Positions 8,061-15,974 of a stretch of DNA of 64,000 nucleotides are shown here, piece by piece; the first letter of the stretch is position 1, and the number at the start of each line of letters is the position of its first letter. This DNA is from Hyphomicrobiales bacterium (GTDB taxonomy: Bacteria > Pseudomonadota > Alphaproteobacteria > Rhizobiales > Beijerinckiaceae), in contig CAKNFP010000001.1 in the NCBI GenBank assembly GCA_930633525.1, forward strand, positions 124,001 through 188,000, written 5' to 3'. The notes below the pieces were generated by a model, which saw only the letters and a program-made list of their open reading frames with translations, was not told where the DNA came from and searched no databases. The position numbers were made by a program, and so were the translations under genes.

Positions 8061-8858
8061 TCAGGCCCAACGTCGCGCCTTTTTCACCAGGTTCGCCGCA
8101 ACCATCACCATGACCGTCAGGGCTATGAGAAAGGTGGATACGGCCGCGATCGTCGGCTCGATCTCCAGCATGACGCTGTTCCAGATGCGCACGGCCAATG
8201 TCTGTGCATTCGGGCCTCCCAGGAAAAGCGGGATGACGAGTTCATCGAAGGAGGTGAGGAACGCGAACAGGCCCGCCGAGATGATGCCGGGCGCGATCAG
8301 CGGCAAGGTGACTTTGCGGAAAGCCTGGAACCGGCTCGCGCCGAGGCTCATCGCGGCGTTCTCGAGTCGCGAATCCACGCCCTGGAGCGTCGCGGAAAGG
8401 ACGACGATCGCAATCGGCATGACGACGACGGTATGGCCTATCGCGATCGCGATGACCGTCCCGCCCATCCCGATACGCGCAAAGACGAAATAGAGCGCGA
8501 TCGCGGTGATGATCACCGGTACGATCATGGGAGCGAGCAACAGCCCATAGACCAGTGTCTTGCGCGAAAAATCACTGCGCACCAGCGGGATCGCGGCAAG
8601 CGTGGAGACGACGATGGTAAGGCCGGCCGACAAGGTCGCGACCTGTACACTGACCCAGATGGCTGACAGCCAGTCCTTGTTGCCGAAAAACCGCTCATAC
8701 CACTGCAACGAGAACCCCGGCGGCGGAAAGCTCAGGTATTGGGCCGAGCTGAAGGACACCGGGATGATGATCAGCACCGGTGCCATGAGAAAGGCGAGCA
8801 TGACCCAGGCGGCGATCCGCACCGGCAGGCCAGGATTGATGAGCGCGTCCGATCCCAT
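8061..8858 (-). CDS. ABC transporter permease, PotC-type
   Basis: This is a 265-residue inner-membrane permease with about six helices and the binding-protein-dependent EAA-like loop (ENAAMSLGASRFQAFRKVTLPLIAPGI, seen as NAAMSLGAS and TLPLIAPGI). It pairs with the permease encoded directly upstream. The ATG at 8858 comes 2 bp after the upstream gene's TAG; an upstream in-frame start would lie inside that gene. It belongs to the spermidine/putrescine/thiamine-type importer family, whose substrates include polyamines, phosphonates and other small cations. The cluster gives no direct evidence for polyamines. Confidence 0.93.
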   Translation of the reverse strand: MGSDALINPGLPVRIAAWVMLAFLMAPVLIIIPVSFSSAQYLSFPPPGFSLQWYERFFGNKDWLSAIWVSVQVATLSAGLTIVVSTLAAIPLVRSDFSRKTLVYGLLLAPMIVPVIITAIALYFVFARIGMGGTVIAIAIGHTVVVMPIAIVVLSATLQGVDSRLENAAMSLGASRFQAFRKVTLPLIAPGIISAGLFAFLTSFDELVIPLFLGGPNAQTLAVRIWNSVMLEIEPTIAAVSTFLIALTVMVMVAANLVKKARRWA

Positions 8859-8860
8859 GG

Positions 8861-9766
8861 CTACACCTTGCTGGTGAGGAGCTGCTTCAGCCCGACGACG
8901 CGGGCATACAGGCTGAAGCAAGCCAATGTGATGATGAGCAGGATGACGGCAATCGCGGAGGCAAAGTTGAAGTTCAACAGAACATCGACTTGATACGCGA
9001 TGATGGAGGCCAGCATCTGGTCGCGATCGCCGCCCATCAGCCTGGGCGTGATATAGAAGCCCGCCGCCAGAATGAAGACAAGCAGGGAGCCGCCCGCGAC
9101 GCCCGGCATGCTGAGCGGGAAATAGATCCGCCAGAACGCCGACCAGCGACTGGCACCCAGGCTCTGCGCCACCGCGACGAACCGACCGTCAATGCCGCGC
9201 ATGACGCTGTATAGCGTGAGTACCATATAGGGAAGCATGGTATAAACCATGCCGATCATCAGACCGCTGCGGTTGTAAATCAGCTGCGTCTCGCCGAAGC
9301 CGAGCGTCATCAGAGCGGTGTTGACTATGCCATTCGGCCTCAGGATCACCATCCAGCCATAGGTGCGCACGAGAATACTCGTCATGAACGGCAGCATGAC
9401 GCATAACATCATGAACGAACGTACTGTCGGGCCGGAATTGGCGAGGACGTAGGCCAGGGGGTAACCTACGATGAGACTGAAGACGGTTGTCAGAAATGCG
9501 ATTTCGATCGTCAGGAGCAGCACGCGGATATAGATCGCGCGTGAAAAGAAAGCTTCGTAGTTTTGAATCGTGAAGCCGCCCTGACTGTCACGAAAGGAGC
9601 GAAGCACGACGTCAAACAGGGGATAAGCGAAGAATACCGCCAGCAATGCCAGTGCGGGCACCAGCAGCCAAAGCTGCCCTCCGCGCCACGATGCTTTTGT
9701 TCCACCGCCGGTTGCCGCGGATTCGGAAACGCGCACGGTGCCCTGGCTGTCCACTTGAAGGGTCAT
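8861..9766 (-). CDS. ABC transporter permease, PotB-type
   Basis: The 301-residue protein has a cytoplasmic N-terminus of about 30 residues, a first membrane helix (LWLLVPALALLAVFFAYPLF) and about five more helices. The EAA-type loop reads VAQSLGASRWSAFWRIYFPLSMPG, with the core QSLGAS. It forms the membrane channel with the PotC-type permease. The stop lies 2 bp before the next permease start and the gene begins 3 bp after the ATPase gene, so the importer genes are tightly linked. Confidence 0.93.
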   Translation of the reverse strand: MTLQVDSQGTVRVSESAATGGGTKASWRGGQLWLLVPALALLAVFFAYPLFDVVLRSFRDSQGGFTIQNYEAFFSRAIYIRVLLLTIEIAFLTTVFSLIVGYPLAYVLANSGPTVRSFMMLCVMLPFMTSILVRTYGWMVILRPNGIVNTALMTLGFGETQLIYNRSGLMIGMVYTMLPYMVLTLYSVMRGIDGRFVAVAQSLGASRWSAFWRIYFPLSMPGVAGGSLLVFILAAGFYITPRLMGGDRDQMLASIIAYQVDVLLNFNFASAIAVILLIITLACFSLYARVVGLKQLLTSKV

Positions 9767-9769
9767 CTG

Positions 9770-10918
9770 TCAGTGCCCCCCGGCCGGCGCCGGTGGCAGG
9801 ATGCGGGCATCGGCCCGCGCCCACCGCACGCGCACCGCATCGCCCTCGGCAAATCGCCTGTGCTCCATGCTCTGGCGCGCGGCCTTGACCACGAGTGTTT
9901 CCATGAGCGCCGGCCGGTTCTCGCCCACGGCCACATGGTAGCGGATGGCGTCGCCGAGATAGGTGACCGCCGCTATGCGTCCCGCCCAGGTGTTCTCCGG
10001 CTCGTCCGGGCCATCATTGCTTTCGATACTGAGACTTTCAGGCCGCAGTGATGCCGCGACATGGTCTCCCGCCTGGAAGCCGTCGGCGCGGGCGATGATC
10101 CGGCGTCCCGTGGGATGGTCGATGCGCAAGGTTCCGTCTGTATGCGTTGCCATGACGACGCCGCGCACGAGGTTCGTATCGCCCATGAAGCCAGCGACGA
10201 AGGCAGTCGCGGGGCGATCATAGAGATCTTCAGGCGAGCCGCTCTGCTCAATACGCCCACCTTGCATGACGACAATCTGGTCCGCCATGGTCAGGGCCTC
10301 CTCCTGATCATGGGTGACATAGATCACCGTGACGTCGAGACGGCGCTGGAGGGCCTTCAATTCGATTTGCAGGGATGAGCGCAGCTTCTTGTCCAGCGCG
10401 CCCAGAGGCTCGTCCATCAAGAGGACACGTGGTTCAAACACAAGCGCGCGCGCCAGGGCGACGCGCTGCTGCTGCCCGCCAGACAATTCACGCGGATACC
10501 GTTTGCCAAGACCCGCGAGTTCCACGGTTTCAAGCATACGCGCAACACGCTGGGCGATTTCTGCCTGAGGGACGCGACGCATGACAAGTGGAAAGGCAAC
10601 GTTGTCGAATACCGTCATATGGGGGAAAAGCGCATAGTTCTGGAATACGACGCCGAGATCACGCTTCTGCGGTGGAAGTGCCGCGATGTCCCGGCCAGAA
10701 ACCAGGATGCGGCCGCGGGTCGGCGCAACGAAGCCGGCGATCATCATCAATGTGGTCGTCTTGCCTGAACCGCTTGGACCCAGAACCGTGCAGAACTGGC
10801 CTGCGCCGACGGAGAGGTCAATTCCGCTCACAGCCACGAAGCTGGCATAGGTTTTCCAAAGATTTTCGAGGACGATGGGGGTTCCGCCTGCTCCGTCCTG
10901 CATGTGGCTCATCGACAT
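9770..10918 (-). CDS. ABC transporter ATP-binding protein, PotA-type
   Basis: The 382-residue ATPase has Walker A GPSGSGKTT, the Q loop in VFQNYALFPHMTV, signature LSGGQQQRVALA, Walker B VLLMDEPLGALD and the switch His in VTHDQEEAL. A C-terminal TOBE-type regulatory domain covers about residues 250-370. It energises the two permeases encoded just downstream. An alternative start two codons in (10912) is possible. The gene starts 246 bp after the substrate-binding protein gene, and that gap holds the G/C homopolymer block. Confidence 0.94.
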   Translation of the reverse strand: MSMSHMQDGAGGTPIVLENLWKTYASFVAVSGIDLSVGAGQFCTVLGPSGSGKTTTLMMIAGFVAPTRGRILVSGRDIAALPPQKRDLGVVFQNYALFPHMTVFDNVAFPLVMRRVPQAEIAQRVARMLETVELAGLGKRYPRELSGGQQQRVALARALVFEPRVLLMDEPLGALDKKLRSSLQIELKALQRRLDVTVIYVTHDQEEALTMADQIVVMQGGRIEQSGSPEDLYDRPATAFVAGFMGDTNLVRGVVMATHTDGTLRIDHPTGRRIIARADGFQAGDHVAASLRPESLSIESNDGPDEPENTWAGRIAAVTYLGDAIRYHVAVGENRPALMETLVVKAARQSMEHRRFAEGDAVRVRWARADARILPPAPAGGH

Positions 10919-11098
10919 ACCCTGCTGCTCTCAAAATGGACCGACTGCGTCGAGACGTGAAAGGAGCGGAAAGTCAGGCGCTGGCGTGCCGCCAATGTCG
11001 GCGCGGACCCGGGGGCCTTCGAGACCCACCGGGCACGCATGGGAAGGCAGGACGTTTCTGCACCTGAAGCTTCGCTCTCTTCACGAGCGGCGGGGGTG

Positions 11099-11156
11099 CC
11101 CCCCCCCCCCCCCCCCCCCGGGGGGGGGGGGGGGGCGGCCCCCCCCCCCCCCCCCC
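11099..11156. repeat. C21-G16-CGG-C18 homopolymer block
   Basis: Bases 11099-11119 are 21 C, 11120-11135 are 16 G, then CGG, then 18 C at 11139-11156. The arms can pair into a GC-only hairpin, and each strand also carries long G runs able to form quadruplex structure. It lies 8 bp after the stop of the solute-binding protein gene and before the ATPase gene of the same importer. If real it could act as an mRNA-stabilising or attenuating hairpin, or vary in length. Such blocks are also a classic place for assembly or base-calling errors. Confidence 0.9.
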
Positions 11157-11164
11157 ACGACGCC

Positions 11165-12253
11165 TCATCCGAGAAGAAATTCTTCCCAGCGGGTTGCGAC
11201 CTGCGCTCTGTTCTTGAGCCACCAGTCGGCGTTCTGTTCAAAGCCCTTCTTGGCGATGGCCGGGAAGGTCGGCAGGGTCTCGGCGACGTCTTGAGCGATG
11301 AATTCGAACGCGCGCTTGTTCTCGGGACTCAACCCGATTTGCGGCAGCGTCCTCGCTTGCGCTTCCGGACTGGACGAATAGTCGAGAAGACGCAAGGCCG
11401 CGTCGCGGTTGGGAGCGTTCTTCAGCACGGCGGTGTACTCCGTGAGACGCATCGCCTGGTTCCATTCGACGGCCAGCGGAGCTCCGCCCTTGCGCAGTGC
11501 CTCCACACGGTTGGTCCAGAGACTGCCCAGGACCGCGGTTTTCTCCGCGAGAAGGGATGCGCCCAACGCGCCGCTATCGAAGAATTTCACGACATGCGGT
11601 TTGATCTGCCGGAGCTTGGCAAACGCGCGATCGATATCCAGGGGGTAAAGCTGCTCCACAGGGACGCCGTCGGCCAGAAGCGCGAACTCGAGGTTAGGCG
11701 CGATGGCCTTTGCATCCTGCAGCATCCGCTTGCCGGGAAAGCTGTTCACGTCCCAGAATTGCTTCCAGTCCGTTGGATGGGCCTTCGGGAAGGCTTCCGT
11801 ATTGTAGACGAGCGCTTCGGCGAAAGAGGCATAGCTGAGGAAATCGGGCCCGACCGTGCCGATGTCTTTCGGATCGGTGTATTCGAAGCGCGATACATCC
11901 AGGGGCTGTAGCGCGCCCTTGGCCTGAAGCGTCAGGATCGCGACGGCGTTGCCCTCGACAATATCAAGTTCACGTGACCCGGCTTCCACCATGGCCAGCA
12001 ACTTGCCGGTATTGGCCGCCACGCCGACAACCTCGATGCCGGTTTTCTGCGTGAAACTGTTCCAGGTGCCGGCTTGCAATGCATCCTGGTAGGACCCTCC
12101 CGAGGTCCGCACCAGAACACGGCCGCCGCTTTGGGCGCGAATGACATTCGGAGCGGCGATCGCCGCCGCTCCAACCGCTATGCCCCCTATGACCGACCGA
12201 CGTGAGTAGGTCGATCGGCGGGTCATGCCATCAGAATGCGTCTTATCGGTCAT
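11165..12253 (-). CDS. ABC importer substrate-binding protein, PotD-like, Tat signal
   Basis: The 362-residue protein has an N-terminal twin-arginine signal (YSRRSVIGGIAVGAAAIAAP) and ends the signal near VIRAQ. The mature part has the family 1/PotD features GGRVLVRTSGGSYQDA and PTDWKQFWDV (about residue 170). It is a periplasmic receptor for the importer whose ATPase and permeases follow on the same strand. Use of the Tat route implies folding in the cytoplasm before export. The stop precedes the homopolymer block by 8 bp. The ligand is unknown. Confidence 0.93.
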   Translation of the reverse strand: MTDKTHSDGMTRRSTYSRRSVIGGIAVGAAAIAAPNVIRAQSGGRVLVRTSGGSYQDALQAGTWNSFTQKTGIEVVGVAANTGKLLAMVEAGSRELDIVEGNAVAILTLQAKGALQPLDVSRFEYTDPKDIGTVGPDFLSYASFAEALVYNTEAFPKAHPTDWKQFWDVNSFPGKRMLQDAKAIAPNLEFALLADGVPVEQLYPLDIDRAFAKLRQIKPHVVKFFDSGALGASLLAEKTAVLGSLWTNRVEALRKGGAPLAVEWNQAMRLTEYTAVLKNAPNRDAALRLLDYSSSPEAQARTLPQIGLSPENKRAFEFIAQDVAETLPTFPAIAKKGFEQNADWWLKNRAQVATRWEEFLLG

Positions 12254-12288
12254 TATGTTCCCCTGTTATTGATGAGAATACCGACTAT

Positions 12289-13551
12289 TTACGCGATAGC
12301 AGAGAGTTTCTCCTGCGGGTTGAAGCCAAAATCACGCCATGTCTTCGGATGATCCAGCTTTTGACCGTATTTTGTTTTCGAGAATTGGCGTCCTCCGTCG
12401 AGAATGCCTGCCGCAAGTTGTCCCATCAGCTGCGTATCCCGCGTGTGCAGCATGCTAGCCTTCACTTCGCGCCAGAAACGCTCGAAGGGGTGGAAGGTGA
12501 ACAGCGCGCGTGCGCCGCAGATCTCGAAGGCCTTGTCCGCGGCGTTGAGGGCCACTTTCTTGGATGTATGCAGAGCACGATATGATGCAAGAATTGCCTC
12601 GTCAAAGCGTTCCTGATCCCATAACCACACGGCATACATGTAGGATGCGCGGGCGGCCTGGATGCCGGACTCAATCTCGGCGAGATTATACATCAGCACT
12701 TCGTCGCGGCTGAGGTAGTTCCGGGCTTTGATGAACTCGATGATGTTGTCGACGATGCCCTGAGCGCAGCCGACGAGATGGGCCGCGTGCGAGCACTCGT
12801 AGGTGTAGGGGTCCTTCTGAACGAAGTCGCCCGGCTCGCCCATGACGTCCTGCCAGGGGATGAACACGTTATCCAGCTTCGCGGTCCAGGAGACCGTGCC
12901 GCGCAGGCCGATGGACTCGCTCCAGCTATCGTCGAAGGTGAGGCCGGCCGCGGTGCGCGGCACGATCGAAATGACCAGACCTTCGCCGTTGCTTTTCGCT
13001 CCGGGGGCGAGAGCCCAGAAGGCGAGCAGGTCGGCTGCCGGCGCCATCGAGCAGAAGTGCTTCTCGCCCGTGGCGCGGAAGCCGCCATCGACGGGCTCGA
13101 AGAGGGAATCGAAGGTCAGCTTTGTCGCAACGTTTTCCGCCTTGAACTGCCGTGGATTGACCTCGCTACCCAAGGATCCCATCAGAGCATCGTCATTGAC
13201 GATCTGGCCTAGCCACCTCTCTTTCTGAGCCTTGCTGCCCATGCGGCTGACAAGGCCGACCTGGTGAAAGTGAATCAACAGGTTCCAGGCCGTCGTGGGG
13301 CATATACGTGCGAGTTCTTCAGCAACTGCAAACTGGGTCATGCCCAGGCTTCCGCGCCGTTGCGGATTGGAGCCGCCGAATTCTTTGGGAACCTGCAGAA
13401 GATGGAATTTTTGCTTCTTTAGTTCCGCGAAATTCTCTTCGGGAAAAGCGGCTTCCCGATCGTACTTATCAGCATTGGCCTGGAGCAGGGGGCCGAGCGC
13501 GCGGGCCCGTTCAACCCATTCGCGTTGTTCGGCGCTGAGTGAAAAATCCAT
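12289..13551 (-). CDS. Acyl-CoA-dehydrogenase-fold flavoprotein (possible two-component monooxygenase)
   Basis: The 420-residue protein starts MDFSLSAEQREWVERAR and has the N-terminal helical, middle beta (GEKHFCSMAPAADLLAFWA) and C-terminal helical domains of the acyl-CoA dehydrogenase fold. The C-terminus (EICGARALFTFHPFERFWREVKA, core GARALFTFHP) looks like the DszC/HsaA/NcnH type of FMNH2-dependent oxygenases rather than true dehydrogenases. The start at 13551 follows GAGGTGGG; a longer form starting at 13602 would lack a ribosome site. It is the first gene of the operon and an oxygenase paired with the flavin reductase at 7472-7999 is plausible. A plain dehydrogenase remains possible. 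Confidence 0.88.
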   Translation of the reverse strand: MDFSLSAEQREWVERARALGPLLQANADKYDREAAFPEENFAELKKQKFHLLQVPKEFGGSNPQRRGSLGMTQFAVAEELARICPTTAWNLLIHFHQVGLVSRMGSKAQKERWLGQIVNDDALMGSLGSEVNPRQFKAENVATKLTFDSLFEPVDGGFRATGEKHFCSMAPAADLLAFWALAPGAKSNGEGLVISIVPRTAAGLTFDDSWSESIGLRGTVSWTAKLDNVFIPWQDVMGEPGDFVQKDPYTYECSHAAHLVGCAQGIVDNIIEFIKARNYLSRDEVLMYNLAEIESGIQAARASYMYAVWLWDQERFDEAILASYRALHTSKKVALNAADKAFEICGARALFTFHPFERFWREVKASMLHTRDTQLMGQLAAGILDGGRQFSKTKYGQKLDHPKTWRDFGFNPQEKLSAIA

Positions 13552-13564
13552 GATCTGCCCACCT

Positions 13565-13581
13565 CTGTATACGGGATACAG
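13565..13581. promoter_or_regulatory. Inverted repeat CTGTAT-n5-ATACAG, candidate GntR operator
   Basis: CTGTATACGGGATACAG has perfect 6-bp arms around a 5-bp spacer. It lies 14 bp upstream of the start of the first operon gene, where bound protein would block initiation. Its GTATAC core also occurs in the sites before the GntR gene at 18746. Confidence 0.45.
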
Positions 13582-14116
13582 AATTCTGGACTCGGAATGC
13601 ATGGCGTGTCAAGCGAGGATAAATCACATCGCTGATCGGAGAGGTTTATGAGAGGGAGCGCGGCGTGGGTTTAAGCCGTGCCAACAGCGTCGACAGGAAT
13701 GCGATCCCGCAGCGGGCGCCCCGGGGTCTCGATCACGCGGCGAAATTGCGAATGACGTCAGACGACATCCGCCCCCCAAATCCTGCCGGCAAGGCGGATA
13801 TCCGGCTTCTCTGGGATATGAGGCGGGGCGCTGTTGGGGCGGAGGCTGGCGAGCCGCCACGATCTGCGTGGGGGCTGAAGAATTTGCCGCTCCATCCGCA
13901 TCCGATCGCGGCTTTTGCTTTGAAATATCGCGCGGAAGGCGCAAGCCCGCCTGGAGTTGCAGGGGTGAGTGCTGGCGATATCGGCAGGCCGCCTCATTGA
14001 GCGACGGCGCTTGGCCGTAAACAATCTGGTTGGTCTTGATGCAGATGTATCGGCTGGCGCGGGACCGCGCCAACCGTTCGTATTACTGTCGTCAAGCTGG
14101 AGCTTGGTGCCGCGCG
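13582..14116. other. Intergenic stretch without a supported gene
   Basis: This 535-bp stretch separates the DppC-type permease gene from the next operon, both on the minus strand. Open frames exist on both strands but show no known motif, no convincing start and an Arg/Pro/Ala-rich make-up typical of random GC-rich sequence. No Walker A or ABC signature remnant of the missing importer ATPases is recognisable. Confidence 0.6.
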
Positions 14117-15013
14117 TTACTCGAGGCGCGGGTCCAGCACATCGCGCAGCCCGTCGCCGAACAGGTTCAGTCCAAGGACTGTCAGGCCGATCACAATGCC
14201 GGGGCACAGGGTGATCCACGGCGCCTCGACCACATAGTCCCGGCCGTCTGCGATGATATTGCCCCAGCTCGGCGTCGGCGGCGGCGGCCCGACGCCGAGA
14301 AAGCTCAGGGCGGCGTCCGCCAGAACCGCATAGGCAAAGATGAACGTCAGATCGATGATGAGCGGCGCCATGCTGTTGGGCAGGATATGCCGCAGCAGAA
14401 TACGAAAGTTGTTGACGCCAGCCATGCGCGCGGCTTCGACATATTCGGAATTACGCAACACCATGACGGCGGCGCGCATGATCCTGGCCGTGCGCGGCAT
14501 ATAGGCGATCGACAATGCGATCACGACATTGACGACGCCGCTGCCGAGGGCGGCCGCGATGCCGATCGCCAGCATAAGCGATGGAAAAGCCATCAGCGCA
14601 TCCATGACGCGCATCAGGATTCCATCCAGCTTGCGATAGTAGCCGGCGAGCGCGCCAATGAGCGTGCCGCCGATGCCCGCAATCGCGACAACCGCAATCC
14701 CGATGAACAACGAGAGGTGTCCACCGTAGACGACGCGCAGAAATATATCCCGCCCGTAATGATCCGTTCCGAACCAATGCTCCGCCGAAGGGGGCAGGAA
14801 CCGGGTGCGGAAGCTGAGGCGCATTGGATCGCCGGTAAGAATAAACGGTCCCAGGAGCGCGAAGGCGGTGATGATTACCATGATGACCGCGCCAATCATC
14901 AAGCCCTTGTGCGCGATGCACCGCCGCAAGAGACGCGAACTCTGGCTCGCGCCCGACCGCCCATCGGTGAAGGCTCCCTCGACGCCGGCGAGGGCAACTG
15001 TGGACTTATCCAT
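14117..15013 (-). CDS. ABC transporter permease, DppC/OppC-type
   Basis: The 298-residue membrane protein has the OppC_N segment and first helix (GLMIGAVIMVIITAFALLGPF) followed by five more helices. The EAA-type loop is VEAARMAGVNNFRILLRHILPN, core AARMAG. The HWFGTDHYGRDIFLRVVYGG motif is typical of DppC. It overlaps the DppB-type gene by 8 bp. No DppD/DppF ATPase gene follows; the next gene downstream is 565 bp away and belongs to another operon. Confidence 0.94.
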   Translation of the reverse strand: MDKSTVALAGVEGAFTDGRSGASQSSRLLRRCIAHKGLMIGAVIMVIITAFALLGPFILTGDPMRLSFRTRFLPPSAEHWFGTDHYGRDIFLRVVYGGHLSLFIGIAVVAIAGIGGTLIGALAGYYRKLDGILMRVMDALMAFPSLMLAIGIAAALGSGVVNVVIALSIAYMPRTARIMRAAVMVLRNSEYVEAARMAGVNNFRILLRHILPNSMAPLIIDLTFIFAYAVLADAALSFLGVGPPPPTPSWGNIIADGRDYVVEAPWITLCPGIVIGLTVLGLNLFGDGLRDVLDPRLE

Positions 15014-15950
15014 TCTTCACCCGTGGGTCGAGATAGGCGTAAAGAACGTCGATCGTCAGGTTTATGAGTACCATTGCCAATGCGACGGCGAGGAGCGAGC
15101 CCTGGATGACAGGATAATCCCGTCTCAGAATGCCTTGCACAACCAGGCGCCCCACGCCGGGCAGCGAGAAAATCTCCTCGATGACGACCGCGCCGGAGAG
15201 GGCAACATTCACGAGGATGCCGACGACTGTAATGACGGGGATCAGGACGTTGGAGAAGGCGTGTCGGCCGATAACGGTATTTTCGCCCACACCCTTGGCG
15301 CGTGCGGTTCGCACGTAGTCCTGCCGCAGGACCTCCAGGGTCGTTGCACGCGTCATCCGGGCGAGAAGTCCGATCTGGAAAGCAGCGAGGGCGATCGCCG
15401 GCAAGGTGAGAGACCGGAGACAACCTATGACGCTTTCACTCAGCGGCACATAGCCCCCCGATGGCAGCCATTCCAGATGGACCGAGAAGAGCAGGATCGC
15501 GGCAATGCTGAGCCAGAACGTCGGAAGGGAAACGCCAAGCAAAGCAACCGTCATGATCGCCGTATCGGTCCAGCGATTATGATTATAGGCTGCGATAAGG
15601 CCGGCTAGAATTCCAAGCGGAACCGTCAATACCATTGAATAAAGCGTCAATAGCAAGGTGACGGGAAAGCGTTCGGCGATGGCCTGTGCCACGCTGCGCC
15701 CGAGCATATAGGACATGCCGAGATCAAGGTGAGCGAGGTTCGTCAGCCAGAGAATGAACTGCTCAAGAATGGGCCGATCGAGCCCAAGGCTGCTGCGGAT
15801 CGATGCGATCTGATCAGCTGTCGCATCCGGTCCCGCGATCACCTGTGCGGCGTCGCCGGGGATGATATGGATGAGACCGAATGCGAGTAGGCTGACGAGA
15901 AGCAAGACTGGAATTGCGCCAGTCAATCGGCGCGCAATATACACCATCAT
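15006..15950 (-). CDS. ABC transporter permease, DppB/OppB-type
   Basis: The 314-residue membrane protein begins with MMVYIARRLTGAIPVLLLVS, the usual DppB first helix. It has the HIIPGD motif, the loop RATTLEVLRQDYVRTARAKG and the typical C-terminal AYLDPRVKNG. It forms the membrane pore with the DppC-type protein. It begins 24 bp after the binding protein gene on the same strand, so the three genes are one transcription unit. Confidence 0.94.
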   Translation of the reverse strand: MMVYIARRLTGAIPVLLLVSLLAFGLIHIIPGDAAQVIAGPDATADQIASIRSSLGLDRPILEQFILWLTNLAHLDLGMSYMLGRSVAQAIAERFPVTLLLTLYSMVLTVPLGILAGLIAAYNHNRWTDTAIMTVALLGVSLPTFWLSIAAILLFSVHLEWLPSGGYVPLSESVIGCLRSLTLPAIALAAFQIGLLARMTRATTLEVLRQDYVRTARAKGVGENTVIGRHAFSNVLIPVITVVGILVNVALSGAVVIEEIFSLPGVGRLVVQGILRRDYPVIQGSLLAVALAMVLINLTIDVLYAYLDPRVKNG

Positions 15951-15974
15951 TGCTTATGATACCTGGTGAATGCG

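Noticed and set aside
11099..11156. CRISPR or mobile-element origin for the repeat block
   Set aside because: No spacer-repeat pattern, transposase, terminal repeats or target duplication is visible.
11039..11911. Long plus-strand frame covering the G/C tract and part of the binding protein gene
   Set aside because: It is antisense to a clear binding protein gene and its Pro/Gly run merely translates the homopolymer block.
13582..14116. Several open frames of 80-150 codons on both strands in the gap
   Set aside because: No known motif, membrane segment or ribosome site, and the composition is typical of random frames in GC-rich DNA. No ATPase signature is present.
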